Of a DNA stretch of 64,000 nucleotides, positions 11,848 to 23,189 are shown piece by piece. The notes beneath the pieces were generated by a model. The model was not told the origin of the DNA and made no database searches. It worked only from the letters and a program-made list of their open reading frames with translations. Origin of the DNA: Capitulum mitella (Eukaryota; Arthropoda; Thecostraca; Pollicipedomorpha; Pollicipedidae); NCBI GenBank assembly GCA_030062745.1, contig CP099840.1:15687218-15751217 (forward strand), read 5' to 3'. Both the position numbers and the translations under genes were made by a program. Position 1 is the first letter of the stretch. Each line of letters begins with the position of its first letter.

Positions 11848-12029
11848 AACCAATGGAGACTTTAACGCTCGGAAACGGCGAAACTCACTTGAAAGACGCT
11901 TCGTGCGCCCTTTCTAGAATATTTTAATATCTTTTTACTCCTCGTTTTCCGTGTTTTAGATCCACGCGCACGCGTTTTGACCCCTAAGAAGTTGTTTTGC
12001 GACAAAAAATATACTTTCGATCCACCCTA
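11848..12029 (-). repeat. Right terminal inverted repeat of the 3.6-kb transposon
   Basis: Reverse-complement partner of 8439-8612. It ends CGATCCACCCTA directly before the target duplication ATGTGCAT (12030-12037). Confidence 0.88.
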
Positions 12030-12037
12030 ATGTGCAT

Positions 12038-12446
12038 CCCTACATGTCTGTTTTTTTATGTCTGGACGAATGGTAGTGCGTGTGCTTGTTTGAATGTATT
12101 TATGTATATTTCTGAATATGTCTTGGTATGTCTGGATATATCTGTCTGAAGATATCTGGATGTGCCTTTGTCTGCATACCTGGTTGTGTCTGTGTATTTC
12201 TGGTGGTGCCTGTCTGATACTAGCTATCTATATCTGTCTGTCTGTCTGCATGTCTATGTCTGTTTTTGGCCACCATCGTATCTGTCTGTTTATGTTTCCC
12301 TGTCTGCATCTCCTGTTGTCTTTCTTTGAGTGTGTCTGTCTTCCTGTCTGTGTGTGTTTGTCATTCAGTCTCTGTCAGTCATTCTGCCTGTTTGTCGTTT
12401 CATCTTTCTGTCTGTATGTCCCTGTCTGTCTGTGTCTGTTTACCTA

Positions 12447-12493
<47 letters not shown>

Positions 12494-13160
12494 ACTTGCC
12501 TGCCTGCGCACCTGCCCTGTCTGTGGGTGTCTGTATGTATGTATGCATGCATGTTTTTGTGTCGTATGTCCGTCTCTGAGTCTGTACTGTATGTCTGTTT
12601 TCCTGCCTGTCCATCTCTGTTTGTCTCTGTTGGTGTGTATCAGTCTGTGTCAGGCAGACTGTCTCTGTCTTTGTCTGTCTGTCTGTCAGTTTTGCCAACT
12701 ACGTATCATACCTTGTCTCTGCATCTACTTCTGTCTCTGCACCCATCTTGAGCTCTGCATCTACCTCTTCATCTGCCTCATCTCCTTCATATATCTCTGG
12801 TGCTTAGGTCTGTAGCTTATAGTACGTAGTTGATACTCTGTCCTCCCTTCCTGCCTCTGTCTCGTGTAATTCTGAGTGCAGTCTGTATGCATGTCTGGAT
12901 GTCCTATTATTTTAGTGTGTGGACGTGTCTTTGAATGTGTGTATGTCTGGATGTTCCTTTGTCTGAGTGTATGTTTGGATGTGTCTGTCTGTGCATGTAT
13001 CATTGGATCCTTGGATGTAGGCCTGGATTTGTCGTTCTCGTTCTGTGTGTGTCTGGATATGTTTTTGTCATTGTGTATGTGTGGATATGCCTTTGTCTGA
13101 GTGTGTGTTTGGGTGTGTCAGTCTGTGTAGGTTTGCATGTGTCTTTTTCCCCTTTTTTGT
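12038..13160 (+). repeat. TGTC/TGTCTG-rich degenerate array, right part
   Basis: Continuation of the array at 7875-8430, rich in TGTCTG and TATGTCTGGATG words. It includes a pure (CCTG)n run. Open frames here (Cys/Leu/Val/Ser-rich) are artefacts of the repeat. From about 12870 it takes on a period of about 18-22 bp (GTGTGTCTGGATATG-like units). Confidence 0.88.
12443..12508 (+). repeat. (CCTG)n microsatellite
   Basis: About 16 tandem CCTG units, with the last few interrupted, embedded in the TGTC-rich array. Confidence 0.95.
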
Positions 13161-13189
13161 AAATTTGATCCGAATGGTTGCTGCCATGA

Positions 13190-13490
13190 CGTTAGGGATC
13201 GGAGCCCGTACTAAGCACATGCACGTAGCCAGGATTTTCCTCGGGTGGGGCTCAGTGTCAAATTCTGTTGTATGCCACTGACATATGACAAAAATTAGTG
13301 GAAAAAGCAATAGTTTTATGTAATTTACTTATATTTAATGCACAGAAAAACATCTCATGTTTGCTTTTGCAACATATGTATCATCACTGTTACAGATTCC
13401 TGCAAAATCGCCATATATCTAGTGTAGATGGCTTGGCTTAGGGTGGCCATACCGTGCCCTCCCCCCCCCCCCGGCTACTTCCCTGGCTAA
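13190..13490. repeat. Dispersed GTAGCCAGGA / poly-C element
   Basis: GTAGCCAGGATTTTCC near 13225 and an inverted GGCTACTTCCCTGGCTA near 13472, with a run of C at about 13456-13470. This resembles the ends of the small MITE at 38228-38394. It is inserted in the TGTCTG minisatellite. Confidence 0.55.
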
Positions 13491-13494
13491 ACAT

Positions 13495-13742
13495 CGCTTG
13501 TTGCACAAATTCCGACCCCTGCACCTGATCGAGCAATTCCAGGTAACGGCTGGTTTTGTGGCGAAAGTTTCACTTGGTATTAAGGGTGCGACACGACCTT
13601 GTGGTAGTCAGCTTGCTCATCGTTTGACCGGTTGCCAGCTGGCCAGATATCGACAGGACAGCCGCGGGCCCAATATCGACCGCCGAGGCGACTAACCCGC
13701 CTCCCCAGGAGGGAAAGACCGTCACTCAACCAACTGAGGTAC
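13495..13742 (-). repeat. tRNA-derived SINE-like repeat, CpG-rich copy
   Basis: On the minus strand, from about 13742, it starts TACCTCAGTTGGTTGAGTG, a close match to an RNA polymerase III A box in tRNA-type SINEs. About 45 nt later GCGGTCGATATTGG follows, a weak B box. The remaining part (13500-13620) aligns with 24770-24880 (TGGCTGGTTTTGTGGC), so it is dispersed. The cloverleaf is not intact, so this is not a tRNA gene. Confidence 0.6.
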
Positions 13743-13744
13743 TG

Positions 13745-14250
13745 ATCACGGTGTGCATGTCTGGATGTGTCTATCTGTTTCTGTGTATGTATGTGTCACT
13801 GTTTACATGTATGTCTGGTTGTGTCCTCTGTGTGTATGTCTGAATGTGTCTTTGTATGCCTGGACATGATTGTCTGTGTGTATGTCTGGATGCATCGTTG
13901 TGTGTATGTCTGGAGGCATCTTTGTGTTCATGTCTGAATGTGTCTTGTCCATAAGTATGTGTGGGCTTTAGTCTTTTTGTAAGCCTGTATGTGTCTTTTT
14001 ATATGTCTGGATGTGTCTTATGTATGTCTGGGTGTGTCGTGTTCAAAAGTACGTGTGTGTGTGCGTTAGTCTTTGTGAAAGCCTGGATGTGTCTTTTTAC
14101 ATATATATCTGGATGCGTCTTATGTATGTCTGGATGTGGCGTGTTCATACGTATGTGTAGGCGACAGTCTTTGTGTAAGCCTGGATGCCTTTTTCTATAT
14201 GTCTGGTTGTGTCTTGTGTATGTCTGGATGTGTCTTATGTATGTCTGAAC
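13745..14250 (+). repeat. TATGTCTGGATGTGTC minisatellite
   Basis: Degenerate units of about 18-25 bp, typically TATGTCTGGATGTGTCTT. They are the same words as in the array ending near 13160. Two dispersed elements (about 13190-13740) are inserted between the two parts. Confidence 0.88.
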
Positions 14251-14259
14251 CAGGCAACA

Positions 14260-16600
14260 AATAGCACTGTACAAATCAATGCGGAAGACCGTTTGCTTTC
14301 CCGTCTCACTTCACTCGCTCAGCCGTTTCTCCGAATGTGCGATAAACGTTCGAAACTGTAGGTAAAGAAGAAAATGAATGTGCGACGAACGTGATAACAG
14401 GAGTATCAGTTGCGACTGTGATGCACTTCAGTCCACGATGTCAATGTTTGACTGGGGTAATGAGAGCGAAGAGGGCGCTACGCACATATAGAGGGCAACA
14501 CAATCGCGGATGCCACAGCGCAGGATTGCGGCATATATGTTCAAACCCACGTAGGAAGTTTTGGTACAGTCTGCAGCCGCAGGATGGGGCATGCACCGAT
14601 AAACTTGGGAATCCGTAGTGTATACACGGTGGCAGAAAGACAAGGCCCAGACCTGGCACCACATGATCTCCGTCGCTGTTTCTCCGTAGTCGAGGATGTC
14701 CGATATAGACTTGTTTTGATTTCGTTTTGTTCGAACCCGCCATTATGTTATGGAAATTTAAACGATGGCGCAAGGCCGTTAAAGAGGGAAGAATACTATC
14801 TTTACATGTTACGCGGACGGTCATGTGTGCTGTGTACATGGCTGGAAATTTCCGAAAATTATTGGGCGGGTCCCCATATGGTTTCTGACAGTTTCTTTCC
14901 AGTCATTGCCGTTGGCCTAATGCTAGAATTCCTGAATATTGGAAGGGGGTCCCCCATCCCCACGAGATTGCGAGCCATGACTCTGGCCACAAGTCTTCGC
15001 CTCGACACGAAAGCGGAAGGAGACAACGAAAGCGAAAGGAGGGATAGTGGCGACGTTTAGCTTTTAAAGGTAACTGTGGACAATCAACAGTCTGACAGAG
15101 CAGTCCCAGCCAACAATTTTGGTGTGCCCCCACGTGGGCCGGGGTAGGGCTGGCCCACTCAGCCTGCTTGGAATAACGTGCGTTGCGTGGTGGCTCTGCT
15201 CGGTGCCTGGCACAAGACACCATGTTGACTCCAAAGCGGAGCCACACTTCACCCCGAGCAGGCTAGCCTTGCCCGTGCCCATGCATGCACGAGCACTGCG
15301 CGGACTTGCCGCGGTTATCTCGGACAGAGATATGCATTAACACAGCAGAAATAGTGTGGGCCCGAGCGGGACGTGCATGGGCAAACCCGCCTTGCTCCGG
15401 ATAGCCCAACCTGGAAGCGGACATCCAATCGGATGGACCGCTCACTGTGGGCTGGCGCAGGCTGTCCTTGGGGAATCCACAGATCGGTACGTGGTCCAAC
15501 CCAAGTTTAAATGTGGCTCTATGCGTAACAAATAAATTGTTGCGGGGTTCTGATTGGGCGGGCCCCGCACACAGCCCAAGTACATTTATGTATCCGTACA
15601 TTATTAGTGTATTTCTGTACATAACATATGTTCTTCAGACCATCTTGGCTATGAAAACACGATATGTACTGCGACCAGCAAGCCTGTTTTCTTGATCAAA
15701 TATGCATGACTAACGCACGTGCACTTCCACGCGCACACAGACCTAGACAGGCACCAGCTAAAAAGAATTGTTACCGCTCAGTACTGAAACTGCAGCTGAG
15801 CAATGTGAAGCGACGGATGATAGCACTCTCCTTCGACCATTGTAGCAATCGTCGACCATTACTCCATGCTTTAGTTCATGCTCATAACCCCCTGAATTGC
15901 TGGCTGGCTGAATTGCTGGTGCCTGCGTCAGCGTTCTGGACGGGCTAGCTGCGGCATCGCGTGCGGCCGGCTCTGCTTTCGCCTATACTCTGCTGGATCT
16001 CCTGTCCCCGACTGATCACGCTTGGCGAGCAACGGCTGCATTCTTCGACCGTCTCGGTCCTTGTTACGTAACAGCCATTTGGCGATATACGATCCTACGA
16101 CCGCCGTATCCGCTCTGTGCGCGCTCGACCAGCGCAGCGTTTTTGGGGAAAAAATGGTATGTTTTTTACCTTTTGGAACACTTCCTCCGAAAACAGCAAA
16201 CTTTGCCTTGGATTACACATTAAGTTGGTCAGTCGCAAAATCAGATGACCACTAAGCCGTAAGTTTTCCTCTTTTCTGACCAATCAAGAAGAAAATTAGA
16301 CTACGGATTCTTCCAGAAAAGGTGGGGCGAAAAATGATCCACAAGAAATAGGCAGGATGTTAACCCATCCTCTCTCTGGCGTCCAAATAGCCCTTGACTT
16401 ATCGGGGGAGGGGTCTCGAGAAACCCTCCCTTGAGTTTGAGAGCCTCCTCCCATGATCTCGAGACTGGGAGAGCAACAGAGATGAGAGTGACTCCGATCG
16501 AAAGCTCGTCAAATTTTGTGAAGTAATTTATTCACACTTAGTTATTTCACACTTATTTAAATGTTCATGATATGGCACGAAATATGCCACAGGCCTCCTC
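14260..16600. other. Repeat-like and GC-rich intergenic DNA
   Basis: Longest open frame is 158 codons (14584-15060, plus), with no recognised homology. About 15110-15580 is GC-rich with repeated GGGCTGG/GTGGGC words and may be a dispersed element. No gene is supported. Confidence 0.4.
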
Positions 16601-16604
16601 TGTC

Positions 16605-17045
16605 CTCGCAGCAAACATCCTACGTTGGTGCAACATTGCCACGACGTCGTATTCTCGTTGTATCTTCACGTACGTTGTGGACACGTCATGACGACGTGAT
16701 GACACTTCTCAGCGAATGTCATGGTCACTCGCGGTGCAACGTAAAATGCACGTTATCACGCAGCTTTACGGCGACGTTCACGTACTACATGCGTGTCACG
16801 TGAGGACTTCGTTGACCAAAGAGACTGCAGATCCGAGAACTGTGTCGCTCAGCACGTGAATAATGCATGCAAGCACGGAACACAGATAACACAACGACGA
16901 TGTTGCGACGACACCTTTCAGGGAATGTCGTGGCGTAGTCTCCGTGCGAAGTACAACGCACGTTCTCATGCAGCTTCATGACGACGTTCGTGTTCTTAGT
17001 GCATGGGACGTGCGGCCTACGTTGGCCGAAGAGGCTGCGTGCCCA
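16605..17045 (+). repeat. Tandem duplication of a unit of about 200 bp
   Basis: About 16605-16830 and 16870-17045 share ordered blocks: CGACGACGT, CAGCGAATGTC/CAGGGAATGTCGTGG, TGCACGTTATCACGCAGC/CGCACGTTCTCATGCAGC, GACGTTC and GACGTGCGG/CACGTGAGG. The copies are clearly diverged. Confidence 0.65.
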
Positions 17046-17189
17046 TGGATATCATTGCATTATCATTTAACTTTTAGCTTAATAGGTATGAACGGAGATA
17101 AAACAGTTTATAATTCCACCCATGTGATGTCAATGCAGAAGTAAAATGAAGAGGTTGGGACTTTGACAGAAACTTTATAAGACCTATGG

Positions 17190-17470
17190 TGCTCCCCATC
17201 AATTGCGCAGCCAAAGGGAGAAGGCTTCCCCCTCCACCGTAGATTGGAGATATGTGCCCGCGTTTAAGACCAAGCTGACGTCCCTCGCAGTCGTTTGGAA
17301 ATTTATAGGATAGCGATGCAAATATTAATTGTTCAACCGTTGTAATGACCGGCTTAGACCAGGTCGCGACCGGTACAAATCTTAAAAAATCATCTGGTTC
17401 CCCATATTTTTGGGGGGACTGAGCGCCTGCGTTCCACCCAAGGTACACCACACCGGCCCCTATCGATCCT
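17190..17470. repeat. GCGCAGCCAAAGGGA element
   Basis: The start GCGCAGCCAAAGGGAGAAGG resembles the left end of the MITE at 38228 (GGCGCAGCCAAGGAGGGGG). The right boundary is unclear. Confidence 0.4.
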
Positions 17471-17574
17471 CCGGCGCCCCTTCCCTTGGGTACAGTAAAC
17501 AGTAACCACGAACCCGTCAGCTACCCATGCGGCCCTCTCCATCCGCATTCCTGGTCACCTTTGTAAACATCATC

Positions 17575-18205
17575 TATCAATAGACCGTCCTGACAGGGCC
17601 GCCCTGTCGGAAGCACGTCGGCAGCCCAGGCAATGCGACGCGTCCCCGGCCTTTCACCTCCCTCACTTCGCCTTGCCCATCTAAATGCAGGTCTGATCGC
17701 CCGGTCGAATTTCTGCACTGCTCGCGTCTCCTGAGTTTGCCTGCATGTCGTGCCTAACAGGAACAGGCAACGACAAAGATGAATATGTGCGCCTTTGCCA
17801 AAACCTCATGAGGCACGACGTGACGTGAATCAGAGATTGGAGACGGATTTCCCTTGTGCCTTCGTTTGGCTATTTTTGAAGTAATCTGGGTCCGAAAGAT
17901 GGAGTCCGTAATTAACGCCCAGATTAATGCCGAAGGCCCCCTGCAGCTGTACGAGGGGAAGCACTGACACCTAGGGCACAGTAGGAAAAGGCGACTGTGT
18001 GTGTGTGTGTGGGCGGGAGTTCTAATCATAAGATCCTCCCTCTTTTTCTGTTTCTCCCTTTTTTCCTTTTCTCACCTGCCTGCGGATTCCATTCATAACC
18101 ATTGCGCGATTTCTGTCACGCATTACGCATGTTCTTTGTCTCGTTATTTGGATTTTCATGCCTCCATGTTGTACCCATGGCTGATTTTGCAAGGTGTCTC
18201 AAATT
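17575..18205 (-). repeat. Dispersed repeat family Y, copy 1
   Basis: It aligns with 39440-40095 in the same orientation: AGGGCCGCC, CCTTGCCC, GTCTCCTG, GTGACGTGAATC, then CTTTTTCTGTTT, GCGGATT and TTGTACCCATGGCT. On the minus strand near 17815 a CTCATGAGG…GGCGCAC segment aligns with the hammerhead-like core of copy 2. Confidence 0.8.
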
Positions 18206-18280
18206 AGCAACTGATAAATACGGAACATGACGTCGTTTGTTATGAAAAATGCCGAATGTCCTAAAGAAAACTATGCTTCA

Positions 18281-18282
<2 letters not shown>

Positions 18283-18324
<42 letters not shown>
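18283..18324. repeat. (TA)n microsatellite
   Basis: Pure alternating TA run of 42 bp. Confidence 0.98.
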
Positions 18325-18327
<3 letters not shown>

Positions 18328-18639
18328 CATGGTGTGAAACAACAGCGACACATGACAGCACGTAGGTATAGGACGAGAGAGGCGGATCGTCTAATGATTT
18401 CGTTCTAAGTAAAAATGTTGGATGATCATTCTGTTCGTATACACGGCAGCCCATCGGCTGGCCTCGCTGTTTTACGTCAATAACTGAAAGCTTAGTAGAT
18501 ACCTTCTTCGATGAAATACATCAAAGGAACCTGACATGCTTTACAGAGGGAACGGGGGGAGGGAGGTATGTGATGGTACCCATATGGTATCGTTCACGTA
18601 ACCCATAACGGAAGGAAACTGGTCTGTACATATGTAAGT

Positions 18640-18885
18640 GTTCGTAAACATCAGAGTACGTAAGAGCAAATGTACGTAAGAGCTAATGCATAAGGGAAGA
18701 ATGCAAAGAATGCTGCGTAAACTGCGCAAACGTGCATAGGCCCAAATTTACGTTTGTACAATGCATGCATATCTACATAACAGCTGTAAACAAAAATGTA
18801 CGTGCGATAAATGCATAAGTGCAAATGTGAAGGTGCAAATGTACGTAAACCGAACTGTAGTCTTGAATAATGCACATACGGAAAT
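18640..18885 (+). repeat. Degenerate AATGTACGTAA-type repeat
   Basis: Words such as AAATGTACGTAA, ATGCATAAG and AATGTACGTG recur about every 20-35 bp without a strict period. Confidence 0.55.
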
Positions 18886-19077
18886 ATATAAATGCACTAA
18901 AACAGGGAACGACGTATATCATAAAGGGTGAGCACTGCGAAATGAGACACTTTTTAAATGTGTATATTTCTTGAACACCACAGATCTCACCACTGGCATT
19001 TGGCACATTCATTCTACCCATTGCTAGTTTGAAAATCATACAAAAAAATGTGAGGAATTGCAGTTTATTTGCAGTCA

Positions 19078-20095
19078 TGGAGCCAATGTCAAAGCAAGGC
19101 GCCCGTCAGATTGTCGCGAGACTTGTCCATGAAAACCCGGGATGGCCCAGTTAATTTATTTGGAGACATTGTGAGCCCTTGGGGATACCACCATCGACTG
19201 TTTACAGAACGCTAGCAGCCCTCAAGTGTCATGGGAATGCTTCTCATGCTGGCAACCACTATCGACCAATCAAAAAAAGCATCAGAAGACAGCACCAGCA
19301 GATTCGTGCTGCAATTGGAAGACGAGGGATGTCACAGTGCGTTTTGGCTGGTACTTTTGGGGTCTCGAGAGCGTACGTGAGAAAAATCAGGAAGCGGCAG
19401 CAAACAAGTTTCAGCATGGAAAAAGCAAGAATGCATCCCAGATCACCCAAAAAACAAGAAGTCACCCAAAAGATCCGCATCCGGAAATTGCCACGCGGAT
19501 GCATGTCAGACTGGGAAGAATGCGACATCGTCATGGACGACTTCACGTACCACGGAAGCCATATGACAGGAAACCATGGATACTGTGTTGGTCCTGGTGG
19601 AGATTGTCCAACACAAGTGCAGGTTAAGCCAGAAAGCAAGTTCCCCGTAAACTTCTCGTGTGGCTCGACATCTCTCCAAGGGGTGTGACATGTCCAGTTA
19701 TCATGCCGAGTACGGGTAATGTTGATGGCACCGTGTACCGTGCAAAGTGCATGAGAGATGTGCTCATCCCTTCTTGAATTAGAACTATCCAGATAGGGAT
19801 ATGCTGTTTTGGACAGACTTGACCAGCGCTCATTATGCCAAGAAAATCCTCGAGTTGCTGGAGAAGGCCAGAGTGATGTACAGAATGCGTGATACCAAAC
19901 CCCTGTGTGCCCCAGCCACGCCCTGTTGAAGACGTCTGGGGCATCATTAAACATAGGGTGTACCAGGGAGGCTGGTATGCGACATCCGACCTGGCGCTGA
20001 AGCTCATGATACGCCAAGTGATCGTTATTTGTATCGTTGCACTGGACCCAGACATGCCGCGCAAAATGTTGTGCATCAGGTAAAAACTGACTGCA
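19078..20095 (+). pseudogene. Tc1/mariner (IS630-type) transposase pseudogene
   Basis: The ATG at 19078 opens MSKQGARQIVARLVHENPG, then an in-frame stop. The frame from about 19179 has a helix-turn-helix region (IPPSTVYRTLAALK; SQCVLAGTFGVSRAYVRKI) and MDDFTYHGSHMTGNHGYC, the first catalytic Asp region. A frameshift near 19655 leads to LVWLDISPRGVTCPVIMP. A stop and another shift near 19785 lead to DMLFWTDLTSAHYAKK, the second catalytic Asp. A further shift near 19905 leads to CVPQPRPVEDVWGIIKHRVY, the third acidic residue region. Order and motifs are those of the IS630/Tc1/mariner superfamily. At least three frameshifts and one or two stops make it dead. I could not find its terminal repeats. 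Confidence 0.88.
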
Positions 20096-20259
20096 TCATC
20101 CATGACTACGTTTTTCACAAGTCGAATGTTCATACGGCAATAAATGTGCTCACAGCACAACTTCAAATATGGTTTCATTTTCCATTGCCCACGCGTTATA
20201 AGGCGCACTCAAAATACGCAACTGGTTACTCAAAGCAGAACGCTCTTTGAAAGTAGCAT

Positions 20260-21740
20260 GGAATGTCTCTAATGTAACCTTTCCAGCAAATGAAAATTGA
20301 TGAGGCTGGTAGGATTACATGATGAAAATAACAACGGCCCAACAGTTTTTATCTTATTATTTTGCTTTTAATTATTGCCCAGCTTTCAGGAAGTGAGCAC
20401 TTCACATCCACAAGTAATACATGTGCGAGTTTCAAAAACGGCACTGTTGGTTGAAAACCAAAATTATAAATCATTCAAAGTTGTGGGTCGAAGCTTCAGC
20501 TTCGAATATGAGTCCAATCATCACAGCACACTTCTACTGACTCAACAAATGTAAACATTCCAATCTGCGGGAAATCGTCATCTGAACGTCACTAAAACTA
20601 CTTGTCTTTTTTCCTTGTCCTTTTTTCGTCTTTGTCGTGAACAGTCCTGAAGGTAATCGTAGCGGGGTTAGCTCAGAACTCCGACGTTCATAACTTCGAC
20701 CGCCAGAACTCTAGTTTGGCGGTCAACGACATTAAAGGTGAAATTACTATGTGGAGGCACAGAAACTTGTCTCGGCAAAATTTATCATAATGGATATTTT
20801 CGCGTTCCAAATTTTTGCGTTTGATGTTCTTGTCTCCCGAGAATGCTCCTCTTCAGTATTTAGCGCTTGACGTGCTGTCTTCATTATTTTTTCATCCAAT
20901 ATTCCATCATATGGCATTTTGTGGGGTATCCGTATCGTCCCTAGTTCCGAAGATGAACGCGGATAGAAACCTTTTGCTTTCCCGGATTGGACTGTACTTG
21001 AATGTTTTTATCGCACTCTATCTTTGTCAGTTTCAGCCAACAGTCTTACCGCATTCGTTCAGTCCTTTTGTATTCCCAATAGATGCAATTGGCCTTGTCG
21101 GCCTCTGGCCATGTCTGGCGTCGTCTCATTTCCTGTATCTGTCTGTCTGCAAATAACTTTTCGTTTCTGCGACCCTGTCTCTGTTTTCCCATCTTTCTGT
21201 GTATCTGACCATTCTTCTATTCAGCTTACAGCGCCATTTTTAGTAGGGCAATTAAAACCCCGAAATAAGAGGTCATGCCAAACTGAGCACATGGAATAAA
21301 GCAATTTTTAGCGACGAACAAGAGAAGGTGATTTTCGAGCATTAAACGACGAAAAAATTAAGCAAAAGGCGAAATAACACCTTTTTGTACCCTTTCACTG
21401 AAAACAACCACAGCGAGATACACCACATGGCCTATACTGACGTGTTTAGAATTGATGATGAACTTTGTGCACGTATTTTCAATTGTCATCTCCCAAAGAC
21501 GACGCCACAATTTTCAACTGAACACAAATGACTCGAAATCCGTCGATTTTGCGCAAAATCATGAGGATAATGAAAATTTGAGAAATCCTATCAGTTTGTA
21601 TGCCTCGCCTGTGCCTCGTAGATGTGCTTGGTCTGTGAGGGACACGAAATTCTTCAGAGGTGTCTCACCTGTACGGGGAGAGGGGTGCCTGGCACGGACG
21701 TCGATTTCTGTAATGATTGGGTTGGCAGGCCCGAGCCGAG
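20260..21740. other. Intergenic, no gene recognised
   Basis: Mixed-composition DNA without conserved frames. The longest open frames (about 113-115 codons) look random. Confidence 0.4.
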
Positions 21741-21744
21741 GGCC

Positions 21745-22160
21745 TGCCAACCTAACCTCCCCCAAATGTGGGATTCTCAACGGATTTAGCCCACTTTAGT
21801 TTGACCAACGGAAATTTAAAAGCTTTCTTGTTCCCATTTATCGACTACAAAATTTCATTTATTCCCATGTATATAATACACATATGTATATACATGTATA
21901 TATACACAAGTATATTATATATAGTATATATATACATTGGGATAAAGATGATAAATAGGAGATAGGAATATATGCAGATACATCGCTTTAGACTTTACTT
22001 GTTACTTCTCATCTGTCTGTTATCTATTGCGACCGTTCTTTTCGTTATTATCAGTCATTTACCTTCAAAACCGGTTGAAAATATTGGGTGGGCACAAATC
22101 AACATTGGTTGGGCCAGGACCCTCTCAAAAGAATACAAATCGAAACCCCTGGCGCCTGGT
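21745..22160 (+). repeat. Dispersed repeat family X, copy 2 (CpG-rich)
   Basis: Same-orientation partner of 5095-5500, including AACCTAACCTCCCCCAA at the start and GGGCCAGGACCCTCTCAAAAG at the end. It retains CG where copy 1 has TG or CA, for example CAACGGATTT against CAATGGATTT. Confidence 0.85.
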
Positions 22161-23189
22161 CTATAAGGGGCTCCGGATACACGAGGAGTGTATGAACTGT
22201 AAGGGGGAGGGGCTAAAGGCTGATTGTCACTTATGCGGTCAAAATGCTCTCCTCCCAGTAAAACTTCTTGCTGGGTTTCGGTCATTTCTTGTGTCCAGGC
22301 TGAAGAGGTTCTTTTTCATTTTTTTTTCAGTCTTCTTGCTATCTTCGACGGCCCAAAATGTGGGGGTATGTATCCCTCGTCCCCCCGCGACTCCTACACT
22401 CATGTACGTCACTCGTCACCTGTGCAAGTCGTGCTTGGTGGCGCTGTCCAATACGTCAGCAACCCTTTACATGGAAACCAGTAGACCCAGTGCACATATC
22501 GACCCCGCCGCAGGATGCAGAATGAGTCATGATACAGTCCACAGTCTGCCATCAGCTGTTAAAAGTAGAATATTCGCAGCCCCAATCTACCGAAATCGGA
22601 TGTGATATGCGGCGTTTGCGCCGCGATTTTTCATTACAGTTCTTCGTCGGTTTGTTTTCCGTTGCGTTTGCGTCGCTGTGCGAGTGGGTAGTGGTTCCTC
22701 TAAAATTCCGAGATTCCTCGAAAGAGGATTTAACGGCGCGTGGATATCGATCTATCGATCGCAAGGGCCGGGCATATGGTCAGCTGAGGCTACACGGAAC
22801 GGAGGAATAACGCGTCTAACTAGTAGATACTCGCGACGGTGTTTGTACGACTTAAGGGAGACCTAGGTCTGTCTGCTGCATAACTTAACGTTTGAAAAAA
22901 TATTTTGAGGTTACTACTGAAGCTAGGGTAAGTCATATCTGCTTTGTGTCCCCATTATATAGTTGGTATTATTTTGTCTGTTGTGAGCAGGAATTATGAA
23001 CATGCAGCTGGCTTCAGGTGTTCATAGTTGATGGCTGAGGGTTGGTGAGTTCACCATTGTGTTTTGACTTACTACACAATTTTTGCACATAGAAGTAGTA
23101 GAGCACATTTGACCATGCATCACTTGTTAACCAAGCATTTATTCTCTGACAAAAATAGCATAAACTGCATAGAAATCACACAGCAGAGT

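Larger units (their letters stand above)
8439..12029 (-). mobile_element. TIR DNA transposon, 3.6 kb, with 8-bp target site duplications
   Basis: Both ends align as long inverted repeats: 8439-8612 and 11848-12029 (start AAGGGTGGATCG; the other end read in reverse is TAGGGTGGATCG), with shared blocks such as GGGGTCAAAACGC and AAAGTCTCCATTG. The flanking 8-mer ATGTGCAT is duplicated at 8431-8438 and 12030-12037. It carries one minus-strand gene (11328 to 8972), now split between frames. An 8-bp duplication and a TAGGG-type start recall hAT elements, but TIRs of about 175 bp are unusually long for that group, so the superfamily is left open. It is inserted in a TGTC-rich array. Confidence 0.9.

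Noticed and set aside
12094..12815. Three overlapping 161-codon frames rich in Cys, Leu, Pro and Val
   Set aside because: Products of the (CCTG)n and TGTC-rich array, with no conserved domain.
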